64,000 bases of DNA from a virus: the IMG/VR virus record IMGVR_UViG_3300012228_000001, positions 1-64,000 of that record, one strand, 5' to 3'. Shown one piece after another: positions 7,245 through 15,602 of the stretch; positions within the stretch are counted from its first letter, which is position 1; each line of letters begins with the position of its first letter. The position numbers and the translations under genes were made by a program. The notes under the pieces were generated by a model. The model was not told the origin of the DNA. It saw only the letters and a list, made by a program, of their open reading frames with translations, and ran no database searches.

Positions 7245-7631
7245 CTAGGTAGCCTCATATAACTCGACAACGAATCGTTTCAGATTGAAATCGTACTCGC
7301 CCTTGACCGCCATCCCGTGCTTAAAGCGCGGGTCGGTGAGCACATGGGCAAACCTTCTATCGATTTGCCTCTCAATAGTTTCCGGTTCAATCGTCGGATC
7401 GGCATAACCGGCCTTGGCAAGTAGATCAGTCATCGTCACGCCAAGCGCCCGCGCCAGCGCGGCTAGGGCCGCTGGCTTCGGTAAGTAAGTTTTCACACCC
7501 GTTTCTAATTGCGAAATGAACGTATTGTTCAAGCCGGTTATCGCTTCCAATTCGCGCAAAGAAAGCATGCGCCGCCGCCGTTTTTCGGCGATATAATTTC
7601 CAAGTTCTTTCATACCTTTATGCTTCTCCAT
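7245..7631 (-). CDS. XRE/Cro-CI-type transcriptional regulator
   Basis: The N-terminal 65 residues form a classic XRE helix-turn-helix: LGNYIAEKRRRRMLSLRELEAITGLNNTFISQLETGVKT. The remaining 60 residues hold a short C-terminal domain without the Ser-Lys self-cleavage signature of LexA-like repressors. Paired TTATGAA repeats lie upstream of its start. It probably tunes the early operon. Whether it is a lysogeny repressor cannot be decided, because no integrase is in the window. Confidence 0.85.
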   Translation of the reverse strand: MEKHKGMKELGNYIAEKRRRRMLSLRELEAITGLNNTFISQLETGVKTYLPKPAALAALARALGVTMTDLLAKAGYADPTIEPETIERQIDRRFAHVLTDPRFKHGMAVKGEYDFNLKRFVVELYEAT

Positions 7632-7655
7632 TCCTAGAATTCCCGCTTTCGTGGA

Positions 7656-7682
7656 TTATGAATACTCCCTATGGTTTATGAA
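7656..7682. promoter_or_regulatory. Two direct TTATGAA repeats upstream of the XRE regulator
   Basis: TTATGAA occurs at 7656-7662 and 7676-7682, start-to-start distance 20 bp (two helical turns), 25 bases upstream of the regulator start on the minus strand. This is the placement expected for an autoregulatory operator. The rest of the 7632-7714 gap holds nothing else that I can support. Confidence 0.3.
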
Positions 7683-7714
7683 GTCTTGAAGGTTGGGTTT
7701 TCGTGGGATTCCGC

Positions 7715-8107
7715 CTACTCATAAATCATGCGAATCTTCTCCGCATCCCCACCATCCTGCTCGACAGTCAGGGCAATTTCTTCCCCCAACCCCCACAGTG
7801 CCCACCGAATGCACTCAACAAGTCTCGGTTGCTCTTTATATTCGCCAATATGTTGAAACGCCCTGTCGACCGTTCTTTGCGCCGTGCCGGTCAAGCCGGA
7901 CGCATACACTTCTTGCGGAATAAGTTCTAAACCTTTATCGAATACCGGCAATTGATGCTGCGCAAACGCGACTTCGGAACAATCCCCAAATCCGCCTCGA
8001 ACATATCCCGGCCCGATCACTGTTCCGACAGAGCCGATAACAAGCGAGTGATGGTATCTAGTCAGGTCCACCGTGAGGCGGACGCGATTTCCGATTGTAA
8101 AAGTCAT
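7715..8107 (-). CDS. Hypothetical protein with SH3-like N-terminus, 130 aa
   Basis: The opening MTFTIGNRVRLTVDLTRYHHSLVIGSVGTVIGPG follows the pattern of small beta-barrel domains (KOW/SH3-like: Val-rich strands with a GTV turn). The C-terminal half is helical (ECIRWALWGLGEEIALTVE). Function is unknown. It overlaps the next gene by four bases, and an 83-base gap to the XRE gene ends the sub-operon. Confidence 0.6.
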   Translation of the reverse strand: MTFTIGNRVRLTVDLTRYHHSLVIGSVGTVIGPGYVRGGFGDCSEVAFAQHQLPVFDKGLELIPQEVYASGLTGTAQRTVDRAFQHIGEYKEQPRLVECIRWALWGLGEEIALTVEQDGGDAEKIRMIYE

Positions 8108-8400
8108 TCGATCAACCTCCCATCCATGTCGAGTTCTTTTAATCCTGTCGCCGTGATCGTAAACACCCGCTGGCCGTCGTATTTATGTTCGCGATTGACG
8201 TACCCGGCCTTCGCCAGCTTGGCGAGATACGATCCCGCCGCCAGCCACATGCCCGTGCCGCGTCGCGAGCCGTTCTTGCCGCACTTGTACGACTTCTGCC
8301 AGCACTCGGATTTCGGCCAATTTAACTCGGCGAATCGCGTCGCACTTAGCTGTCCGTGCTTACGCAGGATTGTCAAAGCTTTGCGGGTCTTGGGTTTCAT
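8104..8400 (-). CDS. Winged-helix-like protein, 98 aa
   Basis: The arrangement KALTILRKHGQLSATRFAELNWPKS, then AAGSYLAKLAKAGYVNREHKYDGQRVFTIT, is a helix-helix-recognition helix-wing pattern like MarR or winged-helix DNA-binding domains. The strand pair ends in GLKEL. It probably binds DNA as a regulator or accessory factor. Its start overlaps the upstream nuclease-like gene by 41 bases. Confidence 0.65.
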   Translation of the reverse strand: MKPKTRKALTILRKHGQLSATRFAELNWPKSECWQKSYKCGKNGSRRGTGMWLAAGSYLAKLAKAGYVNREHKYDGQRVFTITATGLKELDMDGRLIE

Positions 8401-8872
8401 GCTTTTTTAATACCCTGAGTCTATCCCATGCGAACAGTGCGCCCGGTTCAACATCGCCAGCGCTATTGCGATCATGTCTTCCAAAATCTTTGATCTCCGT
8501 AAACTGCGCTCTGACACTCACGCGGGCAATAGTTTCGCACGCGAAACGAACCAAAAACAAAACCGGCACCCTAACGATTTGATAAAGCGTTTGCCCCTCC
8601 AAGACTTTGCGCTTACTAACCGCCCATCCCCCCGGAAAGCGAGGATCGCGAAAGTCACAACGATAACAGCCCTTAATTTCACAAAAACCGACGATGCGCC
8701 CGGCGCGAACCATTACGCCGTCGAAACGGGATTTTTGCTTCTTTGGATCGTCATCCCCAATCGGAAAATACTCCGTCCTGTAGTAAGCGCAGGCATGCGC
8801 CGCGACTTCTTGTTCCGCCGCTGCGTCTCTAGCCGACTTGAAAGTGGGTCGCGGTAGGCTATCGTCTGCCAT
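8360..8872 (-). CDS. PD-(D/E)xK nuclease-like protein, 170 aa
   Basis: The central segment RFDGVMVRAGRIVGFCEIKG places an Asp, then a hydrophobic strand ending in E-I-K, the core of the PD-(D/E)xK nuclease fold; a later FLVRFACET continues a strand. The N-terminus (AAAEQEVAAHACAYY) is an alpha helix as usual before the core. Proteins like this occur in phages as unassigned nucleases or inactive derivatives. Substrate cannot be told. It overlaps the HTH gene by 14 bases. Confidence 0.55.
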   Translation of the reverse strand: MADDSLPRPTFKSARDAAAEQEVAAHACAYYRTEYFPIGDDDPKKQKSRFDGVMVRAGRIVGFCEIKGCYRCDFRDPRFPGGWAVSKRKVLEGQTLYQIVRVPVLFLVRFACETIARVSVRAQFTEIKDFGRHDRNSAGDVEPGALFAWDRLRVLKKHETQDPQSFDNPA

Positions 8873-9086
8873 CGCTTGCCAGCCGTCCGATCTCTTCGAG
8901 CGACTTGCCGGTCAGGTCGGCGATCTTGGCGATAACGTCGTAGTTGCTCACCGTTTTCGATCCGGCCAACAGGCAACACACCATCGGTTGCGAAAGACCG
9001 AGCAGTTTGCCAAATTTGGCCTGCGTCAAATCACGCTTTTTTATCTCGGCGGTGAGCAGCGCGGCGAGTTCTCGATAGTGTTTCAT
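8859..9086 (-). CDS. Cro-like helix-turn-helix protein, 75 aa
   Basis: Almost the whole product is one helix-turn-helix domain (LTQAKFGKLLGLSQPMVCCLLAGSK, followed by VIAKIADLTGKSLEEIGRL). It is the first gene leftward from the divergent region at 9087-9189, which has an imperfect dyad covering promoters in both directions. It therefore most likely represses one or both of the leftward replication and rightward recombination operons, like lambda Cro. Confidence 0.85.
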   Translation of the reverse strand: MKHYRELAALLTAEIKKRDLTQAKFGKLLGLSQPMVCCLLAGSKTVSNYDVIAKIADLTGKSLEEIGRLASDGRR

Positions 9087-9189
9087 GGATCAATCCCTTA
9101 TCACTTAGCCTGTTATTACACAAGAAATTATTTTGCTTGTAATTGCCTCGTTGTTGTACTATACCAAATCCTCAAGGGGGGCAAGATCA
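9087..9189. promoter_or_regulatory. Divergent promoter and operator region
   Basis: An imperfect inverted repeat ATTACACAAG / CTTGTAAT (9115-9143) lies over two promoters. Rightward: TTGCTT (9133-9138), 18 bases, TACTAT (9157-9162). Leftward: TTACAA, 18 bases, TAATAA on the minus strand over the same bases. The rightward gene has AAGGGGGGC before its ATG at 9190. Sharing of one dyad by both promoters suggests the adjacent Cro-like protein controls both. Confidence 0.45.
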
Positions 9190-10161
9190 ATGCGAAAAGC
9201 AGCTTTAATAGATATCGCTGGCAATCCGGTTGTCATGCCAGAAAAAGACACGGCGCTTTCTTTGGGCAAGCCGGTCAAAACAACTTACTACTCAATGGAC
9301 GAATGGCGCGACGGGCGCTCGACGACCATCGGCGGATCGGAAGCATCCGCCATCTTGGGGCTTAATCCATACTTATCCCCGTTTGAACTTTACAGTCTTA
9401 AAGCGGGCTTGGTTGAACCTGACAATGGCGCGGAAAGCGAAGTGTTGGAGTGGGGGTCTAGGTTGGAACAGCCTATCGTTGAAGCATATCAAGATAAAAC
9501 CAACCGCAAAATCAAACGGCACGGCATCCATACCTTTCGCAGTCCCAACTATCCCCTATCTGTCAGCCTCGACGGCGAGATAGAGCCAATTGATGATCGT
9601 GGCCCTGGCGTGCTCGAAATTAAAACCACCGGACTATACTCGGAGAAAGACCTTCAAGAATCGGTCCCGGTCGAATGGCAAATACAATGCAATCACGCGA
9701 TGGCGATCATGGGGTGGCGATGGGCAAGCTTGGCAATTTTCATAATTCATTCGCGGAAGTTTCGATATCTCGACATAGAAAGAAATGACCAGTTCATCGA
9801 AATGCTTTTGCGCAAGGAATTGGATTTCGTCAAAAGAATCGAAGACAATAATCCGCCCATCGTTGATGGTTCCGATTCTACGACCGAAGTTTTGAAACGC
9901 CTCTATCCTAACGATTCCGGCGAAACTATCCAATTACCGAGCGACGCAACAAAGTGGGATGCTGAACTTGTGCGGCTAAAATCTCAAATACAAGATGCGG
10001 AAAAGCGGAAGACCGAACTTGAGAATCTTTTTAGAGCCGCGCTTGGTACGGCGACCTTTGGCGTCGGCGATGACGGGTTGAAGTATTCTTGGCGGCTTCA
10101 ACATCGCGATTCGTATTATGTGAAGGAGTCGGAGTATCGCGTTCTTAGAAGGCTCAAATGA
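9190..10161 (+). CDS. YqaJ/lambda-exonuclease-family recombination exonuclease
   Basis: The 323-residue protein contains the YqaJ signature: GGSEASAILGLNPYLSP, LEWGSRLEQ, then LSVSLDGEI followed by VLEIKTT, whose Asp and Glu-x-Lys bind catalytic magnesium in the PD-(D/E)xK fold. Such enzymes resect one DNA strand 5' to 3' for single-strand annealing by a RecT-like partner. The start at 9190 is chosen for its ribosome site. An upstream in-frame start at 9133 lies inside the promoter. A coiled-coil C-terminus (KSQIQDAEKRKTELE) is typical of YqaJ proteins. It leads the recombination operon. Confidence 0.9.
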   Translation: MRKAALIDIAGNPVVMPEKDTALSLGKPVKTTYYSMDEWRDGRSTTIGGSEASAILGLNPYLSPFELYSLKAGLVEPDNGAESEVLEWGSRLEQPIVEAYQDKTNRKIKRHGIHTFRSPNYPLSVSLDGEIEPIDDRGPGVLEIKTTGLYSEKDLQESVPVEWQIQCNHAMAIMGWRWASLAIFIIHSRKFRYLDIERNDQFIEMLLRKELDFVKRIEDNNPPIVDGSDSTTEVLKRLYPNDSGETIQLPSDATKWDAELVRLKSQIQDAEKRKTELENLFRAALGTATFGVGDDGLKYSWRLQHRDSYYVKESEYRVLRRLK

Positions 10162-10706
10162 ATGCTCATAACTTTATCGATCTAACGGGCAAGTCGTTCG
10201 GTCGCTTGATCGTGCGTCGATATCTTGGCCGCAACGGGCATCCGCAACCACTATGGGAATGTCAGTGTAGCTGCGATGGCAAGATGGTGAACGTCTTTGG
10301 ACCGAATCTTAGAAGTGGCGTTACGGTTAGTTGTGGCTGTTGGCGAGAAGAACGCAAGATCACTCACGGACAAGGCGGACATAATAAATCACCGGAATAT
10401 CGAACGTGGCTTACCATGAAAGACCGTTGTTATAATCCGCAACATACGGGATTTAAGTATTATGGCGGCAAGGGCGTTGTGATGTGCGACGAGTGGCGAG
10501 ATTCGTTTGAAAGTTTTCTGTCCTATGTTCTGGCTAATCTTGGGGCAAAGCCCTCGCCGAAGCACTCGATTGATCGTATCGCGGGCGGGAATTACACCCC
10601 TGGCAATATACGTTGGGCAACAAAAATCGAGCAGGCTCAAAATACGACCAAAAATGTGAATATAACAATTGACGGCGAGACTCACTTAGAGAAGAGAAGG
10701 AGCTAA
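10158..10706 (+). CDS. HNH endonuclease with AP2-like region
   Basis: The product has LTGKSFGRLIVRRYLG with paired Cys (CQCSC, CGCW), then the hallmark of phage HNH/AP2 homing enzymes: PEYRTWLTMKDRCYNP, YGGKGVVMCDEW, SIDRIAGGNYTPGNIRWAT. The His-containing active core and zinc-like N-terminal cysteines are present. It overlaps the exonuclease gene by four bases and is followed one base later by the candidate annealing protein, so it splits the exonuclease-partner pair, the classic position for a homing gene. Confidence 0.88.
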   Translation: MNAHNFIDLTGKSFGRLIVRRYLGRNGHPQPLWECQCSCDGKMVNVFGPNLRSGVTVSCGCWREERKITHGQGGHNKSPEYRTWLTMKDRCYNPQHTGFKYYGGKGVVMCDEWRDSFESFLSYVLANLGAKPSPKHSIDRIAGGNYTPGNIRWATKIEQAQNTTKNVNITIDGETHLEKRRS

Positions 10707-10707
10707 C

Positions 10708-11598
10708 ATGGCAGAAAAAACAGTCGAGAGCGAGAGCATGGAGATGGTGACTCCAATGATGGGAACAGTCGAAGCACAAGCGCACGCGGAGATCGATATT
10801 CAAATCGCCACGGCGAAACAATATCCGCGTGACGTGGCGAAGTTTTTGAAAAAAGCAGAATCGTTGGCCTGTCTCAATGACGACATTGCCGCCGCCTGCT
10901 TTTATAAACTCAAGCGTCGAAGCAAGGATGGCGACAAAGTTATCGAGGGGCCGAGTGTTCGCTTTGCTGAGATAATCGCGGCCACTTGGACGAACATGCG
11001 AATCGACGCCCGCACGATCAACGAGGATGATAAATTTGTTTATTCGCAGGGAACGGCTTGGGACTTACAGGAAAACGTCGCGATCCGGTTTGAGACGCGG
11101 CGGCGCATTACCGACAGCAATGGCCGGAAGTACAACGACGACCTGATAGGTGTTACAGCGAATGCCGCAACGGCTATCGCGCTTCGCAACGCTGTTTTTA
11201 GGGTAATACCGAAGGCGTTTTGGGAGAACGTCTACGACAGTGCCAAGCAGTGCGCCATTGGCAACGTCAAGACGTTGGGCGAGCGGCGGCAAAAGATGCT
11301 CGATTACTATACGCAAAAGCTTGGCGTCGCCGCCGACCGGGTTTTCAAGTATCTGGAAATTACCGGCATCGAATCCATGACCCTTCAACACGTCGAAGAC
11401 TTGCGCGGCTTGGCGACGGCGATCAAAGAGGGCGATACAACTATCGACAAAGAGTTCTTTGCGGCCAATGAATTGAAGGGCGATAAGCAGACAAGTAATC
11501 TCTCCAAGCTGGCCGAGACCATGAAGAAGGAAGACGCGCCGAAAGCCGAAGAAAAGAAAGCCGACGCGCCGAGGGCCACGGGGGGAAGACTTTTCTAA
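10708..11598 (+). CDS. Conserved phage recombination-module protein, 296 aa
   Basis: The middle third, EGPSVRFAEIIAATWTNMRIDARTI, the run TRRRITDSNGRKYNDDL, and ANAATAIALRNAVFRVIPKAF form the most strongly patterned part. The C-terminus is a low-complexity Lys/Asp/Ala tail (APKAEEKKADAP) ending in RLF. It takes the place where a RecT-like annealing protein is expected next to a YqaJ exonuclease, and a flexible charged tail ending in hydrophobic residues suits an SSB-type or partner-binding peptide. No RecT, Erf or Rad52 motif is recognised, so single-strand annealing is a hypothesis. Ribosome site GAGAAGGAG precedes the ATG. Confidence 0.6.
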   Translation: MAEKTVESESMEMVTPMMGTVEAQAHAEIDIQIATAKQYPRDVAKFLKKAESLACLNDDIAAACFYKLKRRSKDGDKVIEGPSVRFAEIIAATWTNMRIDARTINEDDKFVYSQGTAWDLQENVAIRFETRRRITDSNGRKYNDDLIGVTANAATAIALRNAVFRVIPKAFWENVYDSAKQCAIGNVKTLGERRQKMLDYYTQKLGVAADRVFKYLEITGIESMTLQHVEDLRGLATAIKEGDTTIDKEFFAANELKGDKQTSNLSKLAETMKKEDAPKAEEKKADAPRATGGRLF

Positions 11599-11704
11599 GC
11601 CTGCGTAACCACCACAGAGACAGGACAGTAGAAGCGCGGTAACGGCCGGGAAGCCGAGGAGCGCGACGTGGTGAACCGGCGTCCTGTCACAAAGGAGAAG
11701 AAGG

Positions 11705-11932
11705 ATGATCCAAGCAGGAGTGGCCGGGCCAGAAAACCACGACATAATTTTGGAGTGCAGCCATTGCAAGCGCTGTTGGGTGAAGCTGTTCAAGCTGCCA
11801 ATGATGCTGCGCCAGTTTGTCCAAGAGTTGAAAGATGCGAAGTGCCCGCAGTGCGGCAATCAAGCGGGAGTCTTTATGCTGATGGGCGAGCGCTACAAAA
11901 AGGCGAAAGCGGAACTGGAAAATGAATCTTGA
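11705..11932 (+). CDS. Small zinc-ribbon protein, 75 aa
   Basis: Preceded by AAAGGAGAAGAAGG, the product has CSHCKRC near residue 17 and CPQCG near 50, the four-cysteine arrangement of a zinc ribbon, with a helical C-terminus (MGERYKKAKAELE). It overlaps the RusA-like gene by 11 bases. The 11599-11704 gap contains no ORF that I can support. Confidence 0.65.
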   Translation: MIQAGVAGPENHDIILECSHCKRCWVKLFKLPMMLRQFVQELKDAKCPQCGNQAGVFMLMGERYKKAKAELENES

Positions 11933-12431
11933 AATCATAGTGTACGGTTCGCCCATCGCGCAGCCGCGTGCGCGGTCGCGGGCGTTTATGGTTAAAGGCA
12001 AAATACACGTTCGCGCCTATGAGCCGGAAACAAGCAAAGACAAGAATACCGGCATCCGCAAGGTGAATCCGATCTACGAGTGGAAGCAAGCCGTTCGCAA
12101 GGCGTGCTACGACGCGCTAGGTATCACCGAAAACGAGCACTATGAAGGCCGTCGCCCGCCGCTATGGGAAGGGCCGATCAAGATGGACTTGACGCTGTAT
12201 TTCCCGCGCCCCAAGGAATACGACAAAAAGCAATATCCCGATGGGCCGATCCGGCATATCAAGAAGCCTGACCGCGACAACATGGAAAAGGCGATTTTAG
12301 ATTCTATGAAGGGGATTATCTTCGTCGACGACTGCCAAGTTTGCGACGGCACGGTACGCAAATACTACCACGGGCGAACGCAGCGACCGCACGCGCTGAT
12401 TCAGATCGCACAAATCCATGAGACTTACTAG
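11922..12431 (+). CDS. rusA: RusA-like Holliday-junction resolvase
   Basis: The 169-residue protein has the RusA fold signature: VYGSPIAQPRARSRAF, then WEGPIKMDLTLYFPRP, and the catalytic acidic segment KPDRDNMEKAILDSMKG followed by IFVDDCQV. The Asp residues of PDRDN and DD bind magnesium. The family makes symmetrical cuts in four-way junctions and helps resolve phage recombination or replication intermediates before packaging. An inserted loop (SKDKNTGIRKVNPI) slightly lengthens the N-terminal half. It sits in the recombination operon between the zinc ribbon and a 49-residue gene. Confidence 0.92.
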   Translation: MNLEIIVYGSPIAQPRARSRAFMVKGKIHVRAYEPETSKDKNTGIRKVNPIYEWKQAVRKACYDALGITENEHYEGRRPPLWEGPIKMDLTLYFPRPKEYDKKQYPDGPIRHIKKPDRDNMEKAILDSMKGIIFVDDCQVCDGTVRKYYHGRTQRPHALIQIAQIHETY

Positions 12432-12480
12432 AATCACGGAGACCCAATTTTGAGAAAACTTAGAAAGGAAGGATTATAAA

Positions 12481-12630
12481 ATGGATATCGATAGAAAATT
12501 TAAGATCACGGAGAATCCGACGCAAGTCAAAGTGCCGGATATCGACGAGGGCGACGAAGAGGCGCTTACAATCAAGGGGCGCATTAAAACTTATCATCCA
12601 AAGGGGTATCGAAATGCTCAAGGTAGTTAG
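12481..12630 (+). CDS. Small protein of 49 aa ahead of the SbcC-like ATPase
   Basis: A good ribosome site (AAAGGAAGGA) precedes the ATG; the product starts MDIDRKFKITENPTQVKV and is acidic in the middle. Its last six codons overlap the start of the SbcC-like gene in another frame, so its translation likely delivers ribosomes to that gene. No family is recognised. Confidence 0.6.
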   Translation: MDIDRKFKITENPTQVKVPDIDEGDEEALTIKGRIKTYHPKGYRNAQGS

Positions 12631-14479
12631 CATCCACAATTTTATCGGTATCAGCGAATGCAGCATGACGCTCGAAAAGAAAATCTCGATTGTCACGGGC
12701 ATGAATGGCGCGGGCAAGAGCAGTATCGCGGCGGCTATCGAATGGGCGCTAACCGGGAAAGCACGTCAGCTTGAATTCAAGAAGGATAATGCCGGATTGA
12801 TACATCAAGGCGCAAAGACGGCGGAAGTGGTTCTCACTTTCGATGACATGACGATCCGGCGCAGCCGCACGGCAAGCGCCGAAACGCTGCGCGTCATTAA
12901 CGACGGCAAGCCGGAACAAAAAGAGCTGCCGACGACGATTAAAAACTGGTCCGCGTTGGCTCTCAATCCGTTGGCCTACTTCGATATGAGCATCGAAGAG
13001 CGCAAGGCGGCATTGGGCGCCGTGCTGCTAAAAGACCCGGACGCGGCGGCGATACAATCGCTGCTCGTGAAGCGGTATCAGATACCGGACGAATTCGCTG
13101 AAGCTTTCGCCGCGTTGGCCGTCAAGGATGGATTCGACGAGGCGGCAGATGAAGCCGTGCTCAAGCGGCGCGAAATGAAACGGGACATCGATGCGCTCAA
13201 CGCCGAAGCGCCATCGCCGAGTCTGATCCTCGCTGGCAACAGCTACAATATGGCGACGATTGACCCGGCGCTTGTTGCCGAACAGCTTGACGGCGTGCGT
13301 AGCGAGCGTGACGGGTTGCTCCAAGAGAAGGGCGCGGCCCAAGCGCCGGTTGCGACTAAAATGAGCGGGCCGACGCGAGCGGTCATCGACGAAGCGCTGG
13401 TCAACGCTAAAGCCGAACTTGCGGCGCTGATAAAGCCCGATGCTTCGCAGGCCGAGTTGGAGCGCAGCATTACCGACTACGAAGCCGAAATCGCCAAGTG
13501 GGAACAAAAAATCCGCGAAGCGCAGGCCGCGATCAAAGTGAGCGACGCCGAGGGGAAGCTGCAAATTCCCAATCTCGAATTTACGAAGTGCCCGGTCATG
13601 GAGCAGATCAATTGCCCGGTGCCGATGGCCGACCGCAAAAAATTGCTCAAGACGTTTGAAAGCCGCAAGCGGATCGGCGAGCAAATCATCGCCGAGAACA
13701 ACGACGCGATCCGTCTAGCGACTAGCGAGATCGATGCGTGCCGCCGAAAGATCAACACGGCGCGGGCCGACATGAACGACGCCCGCGACTACGAAATGCG
13801 CGACATGGCCGCGAGATCGGCTGTAACGGCGCTTACTCAAGCGCTGGCGACGGCCACCGACGAGCCGGAACCAGAGCCGGAACCGCAGCGCGATTTCAAC
13901 TCCGAGATCGCCGCGCTCGACGACCGCATTAAGATCGGCGAGCAGCTACTAAGCAAGATCGAACAGTTCAAAGCCGACAGCGAGCGAAGCGCCGCCGCGA
14001 TAACCGACTCGAAGGAATTGACCGAGCGTGTCGAAATGTACGACCGGCTTGCCGGTGCGCTCGCGCCGGGCGGCATTCCGTTGGAGTTGATGCGCGAAGG
14101 GCTGAAACGATTCGCCGGTCGCTTGGCGACGGCGAGCGCGATCTTCGATATTCCGATTGCCTTGGGCGAGGGCGATTTTTTGCCGGTTTACAACAATCGC
14201 CCCTATCGCTTATGCTCCGAGTCCGAGCAGTGGCGTGCCCGGATTGCGCTGCAAGAAGCCATTGCCTTTTGGGGCAAAGTGCCCTATTTGATTCTCGACG
14301 GCGCGGACATTCTCGACCGCGAGCTAAAACAAGCCTTCGCCGGTTTTCTTATGAGCGTAGCGGAGCATTACGATAGGATTTTCGTTTTCGCCACCGAGTC
14401 CGATGTTCCGCCGACGACGAGCACCCATCCCGACGTGCAGCAATGGCAGGTGAGCGGCGGCATCGTTAAATCTGTATGA
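12614..14479 (+). CDS. SbcC/Rad50-like SMC-type ATPase
   Basis: The 621-residue protein starts with the ABC-type P-loop head (LKVVSIHNFIGI, Walker A GMNGAGKSS at about 29-37) and ends with LILDGADIL, the Walker B and D-loop region, after two arms of charged helix. In the middle (near residue 325) KCPV followed by NCPVP resembles the zinc-hook dimerisation element of Rad50. A QWRARIALQEAI segment stands in for the signature helix. Such proteins pair with Mre11/SbcD-type nucleases to process DNA ends, and no SbcD gene is seen here. It is shorter than bacterial SbcC (about 1000 residues), typical of phage versions. Confidence 0.85.
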   Translation: MLKVVSIHNFIGISECSMTLEKKISIVTGMNGAGKSSIAAAIEWALTGKARQLEFKKDNAGLIHQGAKTAEVVLTFDDMTIRRSRTASAETLRVINDGKPEQKELPTTIKNWSALALNPLAYFDMSIEERKAALGAVLLKDPDAAAIQSLLVKRYQIPDEFAEAFAALAVKDGFDEAADEAVLKRREMKRDIDALNAEAPSPSLILAGNSYNMATIDPALVAEQLDGVRSERDGLLQEKGAAQAPVATKMSGPTRAVIDEALVNAKAELAALIKPDASQAELERSITDYEAEIAKWEQKIREAQAAIKVSDAEGKLQIPNLEFTKCPVMEQINCPVPMADRKKLLKTFESRKRIGEQIIAENNDAIRLATSEIDACRRKINTARADMNDARDYEMRDMAARSAVTALTQALATATDEPEPEPEPQRDFNSEIAALDDRIKIGEQLLSKIEQFKADSERSAAAITDSKELTERVEMYDRLAGALAPGGIPLELMREGLKRFAGRLATASAIFDIPIALGEGDFLPVYNNRPYRLCSESEQWRARIALQEAIAFWGKVPYLILDGADILDRELKQAFAGFLMSVAEHYDRIFVFATESDVPPTTSTHPDVQQWQVSGGIVKSV

Positions 14480-15150
14480 GCAGTGACAACACCTTTCAGC
14501 CACTAACCGACGACGAGCTAGAAGACGCCAAGCGAGTCTTGGCCGTGCTTGGCAAGAAGACCGGCTTTACGTCGAAAGTGCTGTGGGATGCGCTCGACGA
14601 ACTTGAAGAGCGGCGGCGGATCGAGCGCGGCAATTTTCCCTACGATGACCAGCGCCAGCTTGAGTTGCCCAAGACCTACAACAATCGCGGCCATCGCTAT
14701 GAGCGCACGCAGTTTCCATCCGGCGATCTTGAGAAAGCGTTCGCCGACCAGTGGGAAGAAGAGAATGAAGAGCGGCGCGGCATCAACTACGGTCAAGGGC
14801 TGCTGCAAGATTTGTTTATCGAGCGGCGGTCGGTATTGACCCAATGGACTACCGTCATAAGTCGGCGCGAGCGCTGGATTGCCGCCACGGTGATTCAATG
14901 GCTTGGGACAAACTGCGGGTTTGCGTTTCTGATCCGGTGTCTCAATAAGTGCGGTTACTCAATCGAGGAAACCACGCAGCGCGACAACGTTCGCAACATG
15001 CGCTCCCTCAAAGAGCGAGCCGAGCTACTCAACAATCAGGAAGACGGTTTGCACCAAGCGCAAGAGTGGCTACTCGAAGAAATTAAACGGACTTTGGAGC
15101 ACGTTAGATTTAGAGCGACCATGCGCCATCCGCGAAAGGGATTCCTATGA
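14476..15150 (+). CDS. Conserved hypothetical phage protein, 224 aa
   Basis: It overlaps the ATPase stop by four bases. The N-terminus (LTDDELEDAKRVLAVLGKKTGFTSKVLWDALDELEERRR) is helical and DNA-binding-like, and the middle carries TVIQWLGTNCGFAFLIRCLNKCGYSIE, a pattern I have seen in uncharacterised phage proteins. The C-terminus is charged helix with a basic end. Position suggests a partner of the SbcC-like protein. Confidence 0.6.
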   Translation: MSSDNTFQPLTDDELEDAKRVLAVLGKKTGFTSKVLWDALDELEERRRIERGNFPYDDQRQLELPKTYNNRGHRYERTQFPSGDLEKAFADQWEEENEERRGINYGQGLLQDLFIERRSVLTQWTTVISRRERWIAATVIQWLGTNCGFAFLIRCLNKCGYSIEETTQRDNVRNMRSLKERAELLNNQEDGLHQAQEWLLEEIKRTLEHVRFRATMRHPRKGFL

Positions 15151-15431
15151 GCAGCGTTAGCGCCAATAACACCACGGGCGATGAAGCCCCGATAATCGTA
15201 GATCGATGGGACGTAATCACGGATACCAAGACCGGCGAAGTCCTGATAGTGCCGAAACGGTCGTATAAGTACAATGTAATAGAAGGCATCGAGCCTGAAG
15301 GGTTTTATGTTGGTCCTTCTCATTCTAATTATGCTTTCGAGCCTGCGGTATTGGTTTGTTTTGCACTCGCAGCATTTTTCTTAGGAATTATTGTTGGGGC
15401 ATGGTTGAGAAGGCACGCGGAAACAAAATGA
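15147..15431 (+). CDS. Small membrane protein, 94 aa
   Basis: The first 65 residues are soluble with beta-like runs (VIEGIEPEGFYV), followed by one transmembrane helix (EPAVLVCFALAAFFLGIIVGAWLRR) with positive residues after it, indicating an N-out, C-in topology. The start overlaps the preceding stop (ATGA) and its stop overlaps the next start. Function is unknown; it may act at the host membrane. Confidence 0.65.
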   Translation: MSSVSANNTTGDEAPIIVDRWDVITDTKTGEVLIVPKRSYKYNVIEGIEPEGFYVGPSHSNYAFEPAVLVCFALAAFFLGIIVGAWLRRHAETK

Positions 15432-15601
15432 CGGGCGCACAACTGATTAAGAAGCTATCAGCCGAAAACGACGAACTTAAAGCGCAGTTGGCCGAGTCCG
15501 AACGTCTGTGGGAATTGGAGTTTAAGATCGTGGCAAAACTAGGTGCCGAGTTGCGACGAACGCAAATCGAGCGAGACAAGCTTGGGATGGCGGTCAAATA
15601 G
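15428..15601 (+). CDS. Small coiled-coil protein, 57 aa
   Basis: One long helix of heptad character (IKKLSAENDELKAQLAESERL, then RTQIERDKL) begins at an ATG overlapping the membrane-protein stop. It resembles a small i-spanin-like or scaffold helix but has no membrane segment. Translationally coupled on both sides. Confidence 0.6.
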   Translation: MTGAQLIKKLSAENDELKAQLAESERLWELEFKIVAKLGAELRRTQIERDKLGMAVK

Positions 15602-15602
15602 G

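Noticed and set aside
11065-11859. 264-residue minus-strand frame in the recombination module
   Set aside because: Antisense to the recombination-module and zinc-ribbon genes; translation has no domain pattern.
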